Below the pieces are notes generated by a model. It worked only from the letters and a program-made list of their open reading frames with translations. It had not been told where the DNA came from and did not search any database. Positions 7,574 to 16,896 of a stretch of 62,128 nt of DNA are shown one piece after another. Source of the stretch: Chthonomonadaceae bacterium (GTDB taxonomy: Bacteria > Armatimonadota > Chthonomonadetes > Chthonomonadales > Chthonomonadaceae); the NCBI GenBank assembly GCA_027450145.1, contig DAIDKH010000016.1, forward strand, positions 1-62,128, given 5' to 3'. The position numbers were made by a program, and so were the translations under genes. Position 1 is the stretch's first letter; each line of letters starts with the position of its first letter.

Positions 7574-10264
7574 ATGACCGCTGTTGCACCAAAGCGCGTC
7601 TGGCTATTCGAGGAGGGAAATGCGAAGCAGCGCGACCTACTCGGGGGCAAGGGCGCAAACCTGTGTGAGATGTCCAATATTGGACTTCCCGTTCCTCCTG
7701 GTTTCACCATTACTACCGAAACCTGCAACGCCTACTACGCCGAAGGCCGCAAGTTACCGGCCGGCTTGATGGACGATGTTCACAAGGCGCTTGCACACGT
7801 AGAAAAGAAGATGAACCGCACATTTGGCGGAAGTAAGCTACCGTTACTGGTTTCGGTACGGTCGGGCGCGAAGTTCTCGATGCCCGGAATGATGGATACC
7901 GTTTTAAACCTTGGTCTCAACGAAACGACTCTTAAGGCGCTAATCGAAGAGACTAACGATCCGCGGTTTGTTTACGACGCCTATCGCCGATTTATTATGA
8001 TGTTCTCCGATGTTGCGCTGGACGTGAGTAAACACGAGTTCGACGAGAAGATATTGAAGGCCTATAAACATGAAAAGGGTTACACAAACGACCTCGACCT
8101 CACGGCGGATGACTGGAAGCTAATATCCGAGAAGTTTCTTGCCCACGTTAAGGCCAAGGCTGGTCGCGACTTCCCGTCAGATCCCTACGAACAACTGCAG
8201 CTGGCAATCGAGGCTGTGTTTAAGTCTTGGCAGAATGATCGCGCAATCGTGTATCGCCGTACCGAAAAGATCCCGGACAATATCGGAACCGCCGTCAACG
8301 TTCAAAGCATGGTTTACGGTAATGCAGGTGACGACTGCGGCACAGGTGTCGCATTTACCCGCGATCCATCCACAGGGGAAAACGCCATGTTTGGCGAGTA
8401 CCTGATGAATGCGCAGGGCGAGGACGTTGTTGCTGGTGTAAGAACGCCCGTACCCATCTCGGAACTTGCAAAGCAAAATCCGGAGGTTTACAAGCAATTC
8501 CTGGAGATTTCCAGTAAGCTTGAGCATCATTACAAGGATATGCAGGATCTGGAATTCACCATTGAGCATGGCAAACTGTTCATGCTGCAGTGCCGAGTTG
8601 GCAAGCGCACTGGACCTGCTGCCGTAAAAATCGCTGTTGATATGGTGAAAGAGGGCCTCATCACTGAGGAAGAAGCTGTTATGCGTATAACGGGTGCGCA
8701 TGTGGATCAGCTCCTTCATCCCCGTATTGATCCTGATGCTCTTAAGGCGGCAACAGTACTTGCTTCGGGCCTGGCGGCCTCGCCGGGTGCAGCTGTGGGT
8801 AAAGCTGTCTTCGATGCCGACACCGCGGCGGAGCATGGTGTGCACGGCGGTGCAGGTGAGAAAGTCATTCTCGTCCGTGACGAGACAAATCCAGATGATG
8901 TGCACGGAATGCTCGCTTCCCAGGGTGTGCTTACAGCGCGCGGCGGCAAAACATCGCACGCAGCCGTTGTTGCCCGAGGCTTCGGAATTCCTTGTGTTGC
9001 CGGCGCAGAAGCACTTGCCGTAAGCGCAGAACATAGAACGTTAACCGTTGGAGACGTGGTGGTGAAAGAGGGCGATATTATCACCCTCGATGGTTCAACT
9101 GGTAAGGTCTACGTTGGCGCATTGCCCCTGATCGCTCCAGAGGTAAGCGGTGCGTTTGGTGAACTCATGGTTTGGGCCGACAGAATTCGCACGATGAACG
9201 TTCGCGCCAACGCGGACAATCCGCGAGATGCGAAACAAGCCCTGGAACTAGGGGCCGAAGGAATTGGGCTCTGCCGAACCGAGCATATGTTCTTCGAGCA
9301 GGAAAGACTTCCCATCGTACAGGAGATGATCCTCGCACACGATGAGGCTACCCGCGAGAACGCCCTGAACAGGCTGCTTCCAATACAGCAGAAGGACTTC
9401 GAGGGTATCTTCGAGGTAATGGCCGGCAAGCCGGTGACCATTCGCCTCATCGACCCACCCCTTCACGAATTCCTCCCAAGCCACGATACGCTTCTGGCGG
9501 AAGTCACGGAACTTCGCGTTCGCGGCAACAATCCAGATGAACTTGCCAAGAAAGAGGCTCTCATGCAGGCCGTTGAAGGAATGCGTGAGGCTAACCCAAT
9601 GATGGGACTGCGCGGATGCCGCCTGTCCATCGTCTTTCCAGGCATTGTTGCCATGCAGACCCGTGCCATCCTGCAGGCGGCCGCAGCGGTGAAGAAGCGA
9701 GGTCTCGACGTACATCCAGAGATCATGATCCCGCTAGTAGGGCATGTCAATGAGCTCAAAACCGTGCGCACCAGCCTTGAAAAGGTTGCTAAGGACGTCA
9801 TTGCGAATGCTGGCGTTGAACTCAACTACATGTTCGGTACAATGATCGAGATCCCAAGGGCCACCCTTATCGCAGATCAGCTAGCCGATCCTGAAAATGG
9901 TAATGCCGCATTCTTCAGCTTTGGAACCAACGACCTCACACAGATGACCTTTGGGTTTAGCCGTGATGACGCCGGGAAGTTCCTGGTTCCGTACGTCGAC
10001 AACAAAATCCTTCCCACTGACCCATTTGATACCATTGATCAGGAGGGTGTAGGCGCGCTAATGAAGATGGCCGTGGCTTCCGCACGAAAAATACGCCCAG
10101 GCATCAAACTTGGGATCTGTGGCGAGCATGGCGGTGAACCAGAGTCCGTGAAGTTCTGCTACCACATCGGTCTTAACTATGTAAGCTGTTCACCGTTCCG
10201 CGTGCCGGTAGCTCGGTTAGCGGCGGCCCAGGCTACTCTGCAGGGTGCTGAACGCGATAAGTAG
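7574..10264 (+). CDS. ppdK: Pyruvate, phosphate dikinase
   Basis: Interconverts pyruvate, ATP and phosphate with PEP, AMP and pyrophosphate, linking glycolysis and gluconeogenesis in the cytoplasm. The 896 residues match the usual length of about 880-900. Visible are the N-terminal ATP-grasp domain (LGGKGANLCEM, PLLVSVRSGA), the swivelling phosphohistidine domain (GGKTSHAAVVARG, catalytic H462), and the C-terminal PEP/pyruvate TIM barrel with EGIGLCRTEHMF, SFGTNDLTQM and the catalytic Cys in GICGEHGGEP (C849). AAGGAG lies nine bases before the ATG. It is monocistronic: promoter upstream, hairpin terminator directly downstream. Confidence 0.98.
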   Translation: MTAVAPKRVWLFEEGNAKQRDLLGGKGANLCEMSNIGLPVPPGFTITTETCNAYYAEGRKLPAGLMDDVHKALAHVEKKMNRTFGGSKLPLLVSVRSGAKFSMPGMMDTVLNLGLNETTLKALIEETNDPRFVYDAYRRFIMMFSDVALDVSKHEFDEKILKAYKHEKGYTNDLDLTADDWKLISEKFLAHVKAKAGRDFPSDPYEQLQLAIEAVFKSWQNDRAIVYRRTEKIPDNIGTAVNVQSMVYGNAGDDCGTGVAFTRDPSTGENAMFGEYLMNAQGEDVVAGVRTPVPISELAKQNPEVYKQFLEISSKLEHHYKDMQDLEFTIEHGKLFMLQCRVGKRTGPAAVKIAVDMVKEGLITEEEAVMRITGAHVDQLLHPRIDPDALKAATVLASGLAASPGAAVGKAVFDADTAAEHGVHGGAGEKVILVRDETNPDDVHGMLASQGVLTARGGKTSHAAVVARGFGIPCVAGAEALAVSAEHRTLTVGDVVVKEGDIITLDGSTGKVYVGALPLIAPEVSGAFGELMVWADRIRTMNVRANADNPRDAKQALELGAEGIGLCRTEHMFFEQERLPIVQEMILAHDEATRENALNRLLPIQQKDFEGIFEVMAGKPVTIRLIDPPLHEFLPSHDTLLAEVTELRVRGNNPDELAKKEALMQAVEGMREANPMMGLRGCRLSIVFPGIVAMQTRAILQAAAAVKKRGLDVHPEIMIPLVGHVNELKTVRTSLEKVAKDVIANAGVELNYMFGTMIEIPRATLIADQLADPENGNAAFFSFGTNDLTQMTFGFSRDDAGKFLVPYVDNKILPTDPFDTIDQEGVGALMKMAVASARKIRPGIKLGICGEHGGEPESVKFCYHIGLNYVSCSPFRVPVARLAAAQATLQGAERDK

Positions 10265-10309
10265 GGAAGAGGTTCGGCTATCTAGCCGCTTGTAAGCGGT
10301 CACAACCTT

Positions 10310-10340
10310 AAGGGAGAGGGGCAAGACGCACCTCTCCCTT
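10310..10340 (+). terminator. Terminator-like hairpin after ppdK
   Basis: Perfect 10-bp stem AAGGGAGAGG / CCTCTCCCTT with an 11-base loop, 46 bases after the ppdK stop. The T run after it is short, so it may also act as a 3'-end stabiliser. Confidence 0.65.
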
Positions 10341-10421
10341 TCATCGGTTACCTTCATTCATCAGCAATCATAGCACCCGGCGGGCGCGCACATTCGTTGC
10401 TGCGGTGCGATAGGAATCGCC

Positions 10422-11252
10422 ATGAGAATATCAATCGCGGGCTTCAGTGTTCACGGTCTGCTGGCTAGCGGCTGCATAGACATATTCGGATACCTTGAGT
10501 CTTGCAGGTACCGGTATGGCCTGGATACCGCAGACTTGTGGAATGGTATGTTGGGTGGACTCGACCCAGCACGGATTCAACTTATTAAGCAGGGGCTACA
10601 GGAGCGCGAACTCACGGTCGTTAACTACCACGCCGACGGTGTACACGTATGGGATGACGACGAATACGTGCGGGAGGCGAATTATCGCGGTGCGTTGGAG
10701 CATCTTAGAACCGCCGCTGAGCTGGGCGCTAAAACGGTACGCATAGATACAGGCGGCAGATTAGAGAAAATGACACCTGCCCAGCTTGAAATTGTCGCGG
10801 CTCGGTACCGTGAGTATTGTATATTTGGTGCAAACCATGGGTTCAAAGTTGGCCCCGAAAACCATTGGGGGTTTTCTCTCCTACTAGAAAATATGCAGGA
10901 CCTGGTGCAGGCGGTGAAGCACGATGACTATGGCATTCTACTGCATGTGGGGCACTGGGAACAAGGGGATCCTGTAGAAGGGGATAAAGCAATGGCACAG
11001 TATGCAGTTCACACACATGTCGATGCCCGAATAACCAAAGAGTGCCTCCTTGACCGCATGACATTGCTTGTAGACAATGGCTATAAGGGATGTTGGGGTG
11101 TGGAACACCACAGCGCGCACAACGAGTACGTGGAAATTGGCTACCAACTGGCGGCGGTTAGGAGAGCCTGCACGTTGCTTAGCCAGGCGCGTGAGGCAAC
11201 TCCTTACGGTGGAAACCCCTTACTTACCGCCGAACAGGAACGGCGAGTATGA
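10422..11252 (+). CDS. Sugar phosphate isomerase/epimerase family protein (xylose isomerase-like TIM barrel)
   Basis: 276 residues with the AP-endonuclease-2/xylose-isomerase-like barrel. Likely metal and active-site residues sit in GPENHWG, HVGHWEQGD, HTHVDAR and the late strand WGVEHH. The start codon has AGGAA seven bases upstream. Members isomerise or epimerise sugars, inositols or keto acids; the substrate is not readable. It stands alone between two terminators, after ppdK and before the DinB/hydrolase pair. Confidence 0.82.
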   Translation: MRISIAGFSVHGLLASGCIDIFGYLESCRYRYGLDTADLWNGMLGGLDPARIQLIKQGLQERELTVVNYHADGVHVWDDDEYVREANYRGALEHLRTAAELGAKTVRIDTGGRLEKMTPAQLEIVAARYREYCIFGANHGFKVGPENHWGFSLLLENMQDLVQAVKHDDYGILLHVGHWEQGDPVEGDKAMAQYAVHTHVDARITKECLLDRMTLLVDNGYKGCWGVEHHSAHNEYVEIGYQLAAVRRACTLLSQAREATPYGGNPLLTAEQERRV

Positions 11253-11370
11253 GCTTAACCGAAAATTAACAGGATTTTAATGTTCCCATAACATTCGGGT
11301 GTAATCATAATAACGCGCTCACTCTCCGAGCGACGATCACCCTTTGTTTTTAGTTCGAAGTAATGCAGTA

Positions 11371-11404
11371 GCCGGCCGTCGTTCCGATGGTCGGCACTTT
11401 TTTT
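11371..11404 (+). terminator. Rho-independent terminator
   Basis: 11-bp stem (GCCGGCCGTCG with CGATGGTCGGC, two or more G-U pairs), 3-base loop TTC, then seven T. It lies 119 bases after the isomerase stop and before the next rightward gene. Confidence 0.85.
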
Positions 11405-11491
11405 GTGAGATGAACTCTTGGGCCGTAATGACGTCGAGGCTTTCGCGCGGGTATCATTTAATAGTACAGCAAGTCAAGGAGATTTTGAAGT

Positions 11492-11968
11492 ATGACCACT
11501 TGTCCGTTTGACCCTCGAGCTTTTCTTGTATCTGGCATCGAAAAAGGTGCTGCACGTCTAAAGGCCGATCTATTGGCCATTCCCGCTGCTGCTGCCGTGA
11601 CCGCCCAAGCCGAGGGAGCTCGCACACCGGTAAATATTGTCGCGGAGTGCGGAGTGCTTTCTGGTTATCTTGCCGAAAAGTTGAGGGATCACAGTTACAC
11701 ACTAGATCACGATCTTATGGTAGAGACAACACAAAAATACGATACCGTGGATGCGGCATTGCATTGCCTGGCGGACGGCACCAGCAAACTGGTATCGGCC
11801 ATTCAAACATTGGACGAGCATTCGCTGCAGGCAGAGGTTGACCTGTTTGGGCGAAAGTGGTCGCTGTTTGAGCTTTGTGCTCTCAACATCACTCATCTAT
11901 CGTATCACGATGGACAGCTTAATTATATCCAGATGCTTAACGGCGATGCCGAGAACCACTGGGGTTAA
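11492..11968 (+). CDS. DinB superfamily protein
   Basis: 158 residues, predicted four-helix bundle. The conserved C-terminal pair of histidines is seen in NITHLSYHDGQLNYIQ, and the protein ends NHWG, a terminus common in DinB_2-like proteins. The first metal histidine is less clear (VAECGVLSGYLAEKL carries no His), so the metal site may be incomplete. AAGGAG lies 12 bases upstream. Its stop is three bases before the start of the cysteine hydrolase gene, so the two are translationally coupled. Confidence 0.75.
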   Translation: MTTCPFDPRAFLVSGIEKGAARLKADLLAIPAAAAVTAQAEGARTPVNIVAECGVLSGYLAEKLRDHSYTLDHDLMVETTQKYDTVDAALHCLADGTSKLVSAIQTLDEHSLQAEVDLFGRKWSLFELCALNITHLSYHDGQLNYIQMLNGDAENHWG

Positions 11969-11971
11969 CAA

Positions 11972-12772
11972 GTGACCAGCAGCGAGACGCACCTGCTTAT
12001 TGTTGATCCCCAAGAGGACTTTTGCAATCCTCATACCGGTGCACTCTACGTTCCCGGTGCCGAGCACGACATGGAGCGTCTCGCCTCACTTATCGACCGA
12101 TTAGGGCGCAGCCTGACGCGCATAGACGTAACGTTGGACAGCCACCATGCTGTGCACGTTTTCTTTGGACACTTTTGGCAAGACCCAGCAGGTAATCCTC
12201 CTCCGCCCTTCACAACGATCTCCTATGCCCAGGTGGAAGCCGGAGTGTGGAGAACGAGGTGGCCAGAGCACTCTGACGTAGCAGCTGAATACACGCGCGC
12301 TCTGGAGGCAACCCAGAAATACCGTCTTACCATTTGGCCAACGCACTGTCTGTTGGGTAGCCGAGGCGCACTGGTCTATTCACCGCTCTTTCAGGCGCTG
12401 CAGTCATGGGAACGAGCGACGGGCAAGAGTGTGGTCTATCGCCTAAAGGGCGAGCATCCGTTCACCGAACATTACAGCGCCGTGAAGGCCGAAGTGCCCG
12501 TGGACGATGATCCTGGCACACTTGCGGATACAGCGTGGACATCGTCTCTAACCGATTGCGACACGTTGTTGCTCGCGGGGGAAGCGCTCTCTCACTGTTT
12601 CATGAGTACCGTGAGTGATCTTGCCGACCTACATCCAGAGACCGCATCGAGGTTCACAATTCTAACTGATTTAACCAGCTCCATTCCAGGCTTTGAACCG
12701 GAGTGCGAACGATTCCTAGCGGACATGGAAACGAGGTCCGCCCGCCTTTTAACGAGCACCGACCTCCGTTAG
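11972..12772 (+). CDS. Cysteine hydrolase (isochorismatase/nicotinamidase-like)
   Basis: 266 residues starting at GTG. The catalytic triad of the nicotinamidase fold is visible: Asp12 (LLIVDPQEDF), Lys159 (YRLKGEHP) and nucleophile Cys209 (GEALSHCFMST). D56/H58 and H62 (TLDSHHAVHVFF) suit a metal site, and the substrate-loop signature WPTHCLLGS resembles the WPxHC of nicotinamidases. It is longer than PncA (about 210), with a central insert. A role in nicotinamide deamidation is plausible but unproven. Confidence 0.85.
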   Translation: MTSSETHLLIVDPQEDFCNPHTGALYVPGAEHDMERLASLIDRLGRSLTRIDVTLDSHHAVHVFFGHFWQDPAGNPPPPFTTISYAQVEAGVWRTRWPEHSDVAAEYTRALEATQKYRLTIWPTHCLLGSRGALVYSPLFQALQSWERATGKSVVYRLKGEHPFTEHYSAVKAEVPVDDDPGTLADTAWTSSLTDCDTLLLAGEALSHCFMSTVSDLADLHPETASRFTILTDLTSSIPGFEPECERFLADMETRSARLLTSTDLR

Positions 12773-12817
12773 GTATTACCTCGGCAAAGACGAGCTAACG
12801 TGTTGCACAAGTCCCAA

Positions 12818-13024
12818 CTACTTTCGCGCAGATCTTACAACATTTTCTACTAGTATAACTGCGACGCCAAGAGCAAAAATAGGGGCACGCCACTCCGCAA
12901 TGGCGGTTATATGCGCGCAGGCGAATGCCATAATCAATACCCAGATTATGGAGGCAATTGCGAGACTCCCATCGTCTACGAATAGCCCAATAAACTCCTT
13001 GACTGCTTCGTTTATTGTGTTCAA
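12818..13024 (-). CDS. Small two-helix membrane protein
   Basis: 68 residues, unrecognised. Two hydrophobic segments are visible (LAIASIIWVLIMAFACAHI and IFALGVAVILVENVV), joined by a short polar loop. Its ATG overlaps the stop of the upstream multi-helix membrane protein by four bases, so it is translationally coupled and probably a subunit or accessory of it. Confidence 0.6.
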   Translation of the reverse strand: MNTINEAVKEFIGLFVDDGSLAIASIIWVLIMAFACAHITAIAEWRAPIFALGVAVILVENVVRSARK

Positions 13025-13779
13025 TTCGCTACCTCCGTTTCCGGTTGTGGTACGCGCGTGTAGCTTCTAGTGATGGAGACAGCGATGAGCGAGGCCACTA
13101 GAAAGACCGTTGCCAAAGCAAATAGCGATTCATCCTTGCCGGGCCAAGCCATGCCAGAACCCTCACCAATCCAGAATGTACCAAAGGAAGTGAGTATAAC
13201 GCCCACCGCGTATTTTAGTGTATTTTCTGGTATTCGCGTTAGTGGCTTGTGAATGGCGATACCCAGAGAGATAACGACCAAACCAGCTGCGAGTGCTCCT
13301 GCCGAAGCAGGTATCAACATTCCGTTGGCTCCAGTGGCTATGACGATGAACACAACCTCCAAACCCTCAAGTACCACTGCCTTAAATGCTGTTACAACAG
13401 CTACTCCGTCAAGAGTGCTTGCAGGGCCAACTGCTCCGCTGAGTTTGATCCTGGTCTTCTCGTAAGCGGCAGCTTCGTCATGAAGGCTTATTTTCCCACC
13501 GGCCCGCAGTACTGCTTTTCGAAGCCATCTAATCCCAAACAGCAGTAGAAGCACGCCAATTACAAGTTGAAGGGTGTGTAAAGGGATGTGATTGAGGGCT
13601 GGACCAAATATTCCGACCATAAGCACTAGCAGGGCGACACCACCGAATGTGCCGTACATCGCAGATTTCCAACCGCGAATCGTTCCAACCGCGAGAACAA
13701 TGGTGAGTGCTTCCACAAATTCGACCATTGATGCCAGGAACGACGCAATGAGGGCCGGGCCAGCATGAGTCCATGTCAT
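13021..13779 (-). CDS. Multi-pass membrane protein with paired E-x-x-E motifs (FTR1/GDT1-like)
   Basis: 252 residues with about seven predicted transmembrane segments. Two internally similar halves each begin with an acidic helix: EFVEALTIVLAVG near residue 20 and LEGLEVVFIVIATG near residue 140. This double E-x-x-E layout recalls the REGLE motif of FTR1 iron permeases and the repeats of cation/Ca-Mn transporters of the GDT1 type, although the arginine of FTR1 is absent. A metal-cation transporter is the best inference. It is coupled to the 68-residue membrane protein downstream. Confidence 0.65.
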   Translation of the reverse strand: MTWTHAGPALIASFLASMVEFVEALTIVLAVGTIRGWKSAMYGTFGGVALLVLMVGIFGPALNHIPLHTLQLVIGVLLLLFGIRWLRKAVLRAGGKISLHDEAAAYEKTRIKLSGAVGPASTLDGVAVVTAFKAVVLEGLEVVFIVIATGANGMLIPASAGALAAGLVVISLGIAIHKPLTRIPENTLKYAVGVILTSFGTFWIGEGSGMAWPGKDESLFALATVFLVASLIAVSITRSYTRVPQPETEVAN

Positions 13780-13891
13780 GGTTCCGATCTCCTATTCTTT
13801 GCAAAGACTCTAATTTTAATTGGATTCTACCTCAAGGACTTGGATCAATACTGAGAATAGTCTAATAAAACGAGGAATGGTATACCGCAAG

Positions 13892-14884
13892 CTACAGCTC
13901 TATCGTCGGTTCATTAGGACGTAACAGCACGTTCGTTTCGGTGTCACTAAGGTTGGTCACGGGGGTTCTTAGGAGTTGATCGGTGTGGATTGCAGATGTG
14001 GAAGAGGCGCGTAACAGGGTAGCCGCCTCGGTAGTCGCGCGAATGTGCTCCATAAGTATGGGGAGACATTCCGCCGCCGCACGGCGAACCACGGATGAAC
14101 GGTCATACTGAGCGGCCTGTTCAACTACCCACACGGCACTGGTATCCCCGGTCTGTTCAAGGCATTTCAGAGCTGCGAGCTTTAATTCCCAGTCACCTTT
14201 GTCCACGATGTTTACAATCGCATTACGCTGCGCCTTGTCGAAGTACTTTGCATCACTGGACTTGGTCTGCGGTAGTAAAGTCAAGAGCGCGCGGCGCGTG
14301 ATATATTTCATCCGAGTGTCACGAAACTCGAGATACGTTTGCGCCAGGACCCCGCATGCACGAGGCTCATTGGATTTCAAAAGCGATTCCACTGCTGCAT
14401 TAATCGAACGCCCGTCCATTACGGAATTGCCGCCAATGTAGGCAAATATCCACCACATTCCGCCAAATAGGTGGGATGAATTGAACAATGTAACAGTATA
14501 GATACCCAAGAAGACCGCAGCAAAGATCATTTTGCGTCGACGTTGCAGGCGCACCTTGAGCAATGCTGCCGACAGTTGCCTCATGTATCTTTTGGTCTCA
14601 CTGTCGTCGGTTTGATACGGGCTCCTCACGTCCTGATAGACTCTCGTTGGGGCCTTGTTAGACAGCGTTTGTGTTGGCCGTGCTTTTGCTACCGCTGCAG
14701 ATCGCAGGGAGGATTGAATGCTGGTGAGGTGCGCTAGCGCTTCTAGGTAAAGTGAGGACGATGGGTCCGCCAGTACGTCCTCAACAGAAGCCTCGCTCCC
14801 GGCGTCGGATATTCTACTGGCAGCATAGTTGTTCGTCACGTCGAACTTATCGTCGTACTTGTCTGAAGAGGAAAGCCGTTGCAT
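13892..14884 (-). CDS. Membrane-anchored HEAT-repeat-like protein
   Basis: 330 residues, no enzyme recognised. The N-terminal 115 residues are polar and low in order. One or two hydrophobic segments follow (MIFAAVFLGIYTVTLFNSS, GGMWWIFAYIGG), preceded by a basic patch (VRLQRRRK). The remainder shows helical-pair repeats of HEAT/PBS type (DWELKLAALKCLEQTGDTSAVWVVEQAAQ, VVRRAAAECLPILM). Such domains are scaffolds for protein contacts. There is no clear Shine-Dalgarno sequence at the ATG. The gene is isolated, with a gap on its 5' side. Confidence 0.6.
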   Translation of the reverse strand: MQRLSSSDKYDDKFDVTNNYAASRISDAGSEASVEDVLADPSSSLYLEALAHLTSIQSSLRSAAVAKARPTQTLSNKAPTRVYQDVRSPYQTDDSETKRYMRQLSAALLKVRLQRRRKMIFAAVFLGIYTVTLFNSSHLFGGMWWIFAYIGGNSVMDGRSINAAVESLLKSNEPRACGVLAQTYLEFRDTRMKYITRRALLTLLPQTKSSDAKYFDKAQRNAIVNIVDKGDWELKLAALKCLEQTGDTSAVWVVEQAAQYDRSSVVRRAAAECLPILMEHIRATTEAATLLRASSTSAIHTDQLLRTPVTNLSDTETNVLLRPNEPTIEL

Positions 14885-15254
14885 ATTAAATTGTACGACA
14901 TTCCGCTACAAAAGGATGCGCCACGCCTCAGTAGCAGCACACAAGCAGTAGGGTATTGGGCCCCTTGGTCCGGTCGTTGCGGGCAGATAAGCAGGATGCT
15001 GTATGACACGGCTTTTAATGAACTCTTGGTCCATTTGACCACTTTGTGCAGTTTAGAAGTATCAAGTAACCCCTGGTGCTTAGAAGAGTGCGGCATCGTT
15101 AAGCTTGGCTGTTGGTAAGGGCAACCGTATGGTCGCTCATCGAACTACTTGCAGCTAACTGCCTGTTCGCTAACGATCGGGTAGTTGCAAAGGTGCGAGG
15201 TACAATTCTAATTGTCTTGTAGTATAGACATTTTACAATTTGAGGTACTCATTA
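14885..15254. other. Divergent intergenic region
   Basis: Lies between the leftward HEAT protein and the rightward acetyltransferase. A possible rightward promoter is TTGTCT - 16 bases - TACAAT (-10 at 15234-15239), but it sits so close to the gene that the message would be nearly leaderless. No credible gene was seen. Confidence 0.4.
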
Positions 15255-15752
15255 TTGGCCATTGAGCATAACCAGAACAGCGGCTCAATCGAAGTTCTCG
15301 TAGTTGATACCGCTGAGGCAAAGGCGAACTGTCTTGCCATTCGCTTCGAGGTCTTTGTAGATGAACAGCACGTTCCGGTCGAAGAGGAAGTGGATGCATT
15401 CGACGACTCGGCTATTCACTTTCTTGCTGTAACCGCGGAACAAGAGGATCCTGTGGGCACAGCACGGATGTTGACGCGTGCAGATGGCAAGGTAAAAGTG
15501 GGCCGCGTTGCAGTACTGCAGAAGTTCAGGCGCAGAGGCGTAGGTACAGCCATCATGAGTGCTGTTGAGAGGTATGCACGAACTCACGGTACGAGTAAGT
15601 TGGTACTGGATGCCCAGCTTCAAGCAATCCCATTTTATGAGGCTATTGGATATAACGCCTTTGGACCCGTGTTTCTCGACGCGGGAATTGAACACAGATC
15701 CATGGAAAAGGTGTTGACAAACGCTGACTACCAGAGTGTGAGTGAGCAGTAG
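15255..15752 (+). CDS. GNAT family N-acetyltransferase
   Basis: 165 residues of the GNAT fold. It contains RFEVFVDEQHVPVEEEVDAFD, as in the YjcF/ElaA-like branch. The acetyl-CoA pyrophosphate loop is in VGRVAVLQKFRRRGVGTAIM (Q/R-x-x-G-x-G/A), and the C-terminal FYEAIGYNAFG is present. The frame opens at TTG 15240. I prefer TTG 15255 (MAIEHNQNSG), which has GAGG nine bases upstream. The substrate is unknown. Confidence 0.85.
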   Translation: MAIEHNQNSGSIEVLVVDTAEAKANCLAIRFEVFVDEQHVPVEEEVDAFDDSAIHFLAVTAEQEDPVGTARMLTRADGKVKVGRVAVLQKFRRRGVGTAIMSAVERYARTHGTSKLVLDAQLQAIPFYEAIGYNAFGPVFLDAGIEHRSMEKVLTNADYQSVSEQ

Positions 15753-15824
15753 CGGTACGACGTCACCTTGGATCTTACATTATGTTTAACTTTATCGCTG
15801 TACTAATGCGCGAATTGCTACAAC

Positions 15825-15995
15825 CTACGCGGATGGCGCTACTAGCCTGTCATCCTGCCGGACATAGCCAAGCTCGGCAAGCATATCTTCCGCATCGATT
15901 TCAAGTAGTTCTGCAACGGCCTTTACAAAATCTGCGGACGGTCCGTTAGAGAGCTCGACTTCAGAGCTCTTCCAGTCAATCTGATTGCTTTCCAT
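15825..15995 (-). CDS. Small acidic protein, 56 residues
   Basis: Begins MESNQIDWKSSEVELSNGP with AGGAGC nine bases before ATG 15995; the frame itself extends to 16016. It has an acidic helical middle (DFVKAVAELLEIDAEDMLAELGYV). No family recognised. The good ribosome binding site and balanced composition favour a real gene. It lies 250 bases after the two zinc-ribbon membrane proteins on the same strand. Confidence 0.5.
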   Translation of the reverse strand: MESNQIDWKSSEVELSNGPSADFVKAVAELLEIDAEDMLAELGYVRQDDRLVAPSA

Positions 15996-16246
15996 AAGCT
16001 GCTCCTGACCGTGCAATAATGGAGAATTACACTGCGCTGTGTCATCTCTATTTGAACTCTAGAAGTATATCACCTGACGCAAAAGGGAGTCAAGCAACAC
16101 TCCTTAGATATTTCTACCATAACTGCGCAGGCTGTCAAGCTAGTAATTCCCTTTGGTTAATTAGCAAAATCGCGAACTTCAATGCAAGGTTTAGTTGATA
16201 GTCGCTTAAAACCGTAGTGATCTACCTAAAAAAACTGCCGCTGATA

Positions 16247-16801
16247 TCAAAGGTTAAAAAGTACGAGAATAAAAAGCACGATGCAAATGCCTATAGGAAC
16301 CAGGTACCACGGCCGTGTGACAACAATAATGCTGTCTGTGTGCGCCGTACGGCTTAGCATTCGCAGTCCCAGAATGCTCATGAGAGGTACGGCGGCAACT
16401 CCGGCGATAAAGACTAGGAAGACAATTAAGGCTCCAACTGTAGGTATGGCTGTTTTGACCAAGTCGTTAACAAAAAAAGTGAAAGCCAGTACTCCAATTA
16501 TAAGTGAAAACCAGATTGAACACCACGCAGCAATCCACTCCAATCGATTATCGGCCTTGGCAAAAACTCGGGACTGCTTCGATGTGGAGGAATTCTGCAT
16601 GTAAGTGCTGCGAACTGTCTGATATTGTTGATCAACAGCATTGGCGATACCTGGTATAGATTGCGGAGGTATCGGAACTGCAGCGGCACGTGAACTGTGA
16701 TGCAACATGGCAAAATGCTGTTGGCATTTTGGACACACGAACGCATCTGGCTGTGCAATATTGCCGCATCTGGGGCACGCCTTGTTGTGTAGGTTCACCA
16801 T
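16247..16801 (-). CDS. Zinc-ribbon membrane protein
   Basis: 184 residues. An N-terminal zinc ribbon (CPRCG ... CPKCQ, cysteines at 9, 12, 23 and 26) is followed by a Ser/Pro-rich linker. Then come three to four hydrophobic segments: AWCSIWFSLIIGVLAFTFFV, VGALIVFLVFIAGVAAVPL and YLVPIGICIVLFILVL. Cytoplasmic zinc-ribbon tethered to a membrane domain is a common unassigned bacterial architecture. GAGGA precedes the ATG. It shares this layout, and a WIAAW-type entry to the first helix, with the gene upstream, so they are paralogues. Confidence 0.7.
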   Translation of the reverse strand: MVNLHNKACPRCGNIAQPDAFVCPKCQQHFAMLHHSSRAAAVPIPPQSIPGIANAVDQQYQTVRSTYMQNSSTSKQSRVFAKADNRLEWIAAWCSIWFSLIIGVLAFTFFVNDLVKTAIPTVGALIVFLVFIAGVAAVPLMSILGLRMLSRTAHTDSIIVVTRPWYLVPIGICIVLFILVLFNL

Positions 16802-16896
16802 CGCTTATCTTCCTCTACGTTGACCCTCACAGTGTTGATAAGTATTATGCACAAATCTAGGGCCGTTAATTGGAAATCGCGATCTAGAGCAAATAA

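Noticed and set aside
7261-7728. 155-codon minus-strand frame spanning the ppdK promoter and 5' end
   Set aside because: Overlaps ppdK antisense and the promoter; no family resemblance and no ribosome site.
8177-9034. 285-codon open frame on the minus strand inside ppdK
   Set aside because: Antisense shadow of a fully conserved PPDK gene; composition (Cys-, His-rich) is not protein-like and no ribosome site is present.
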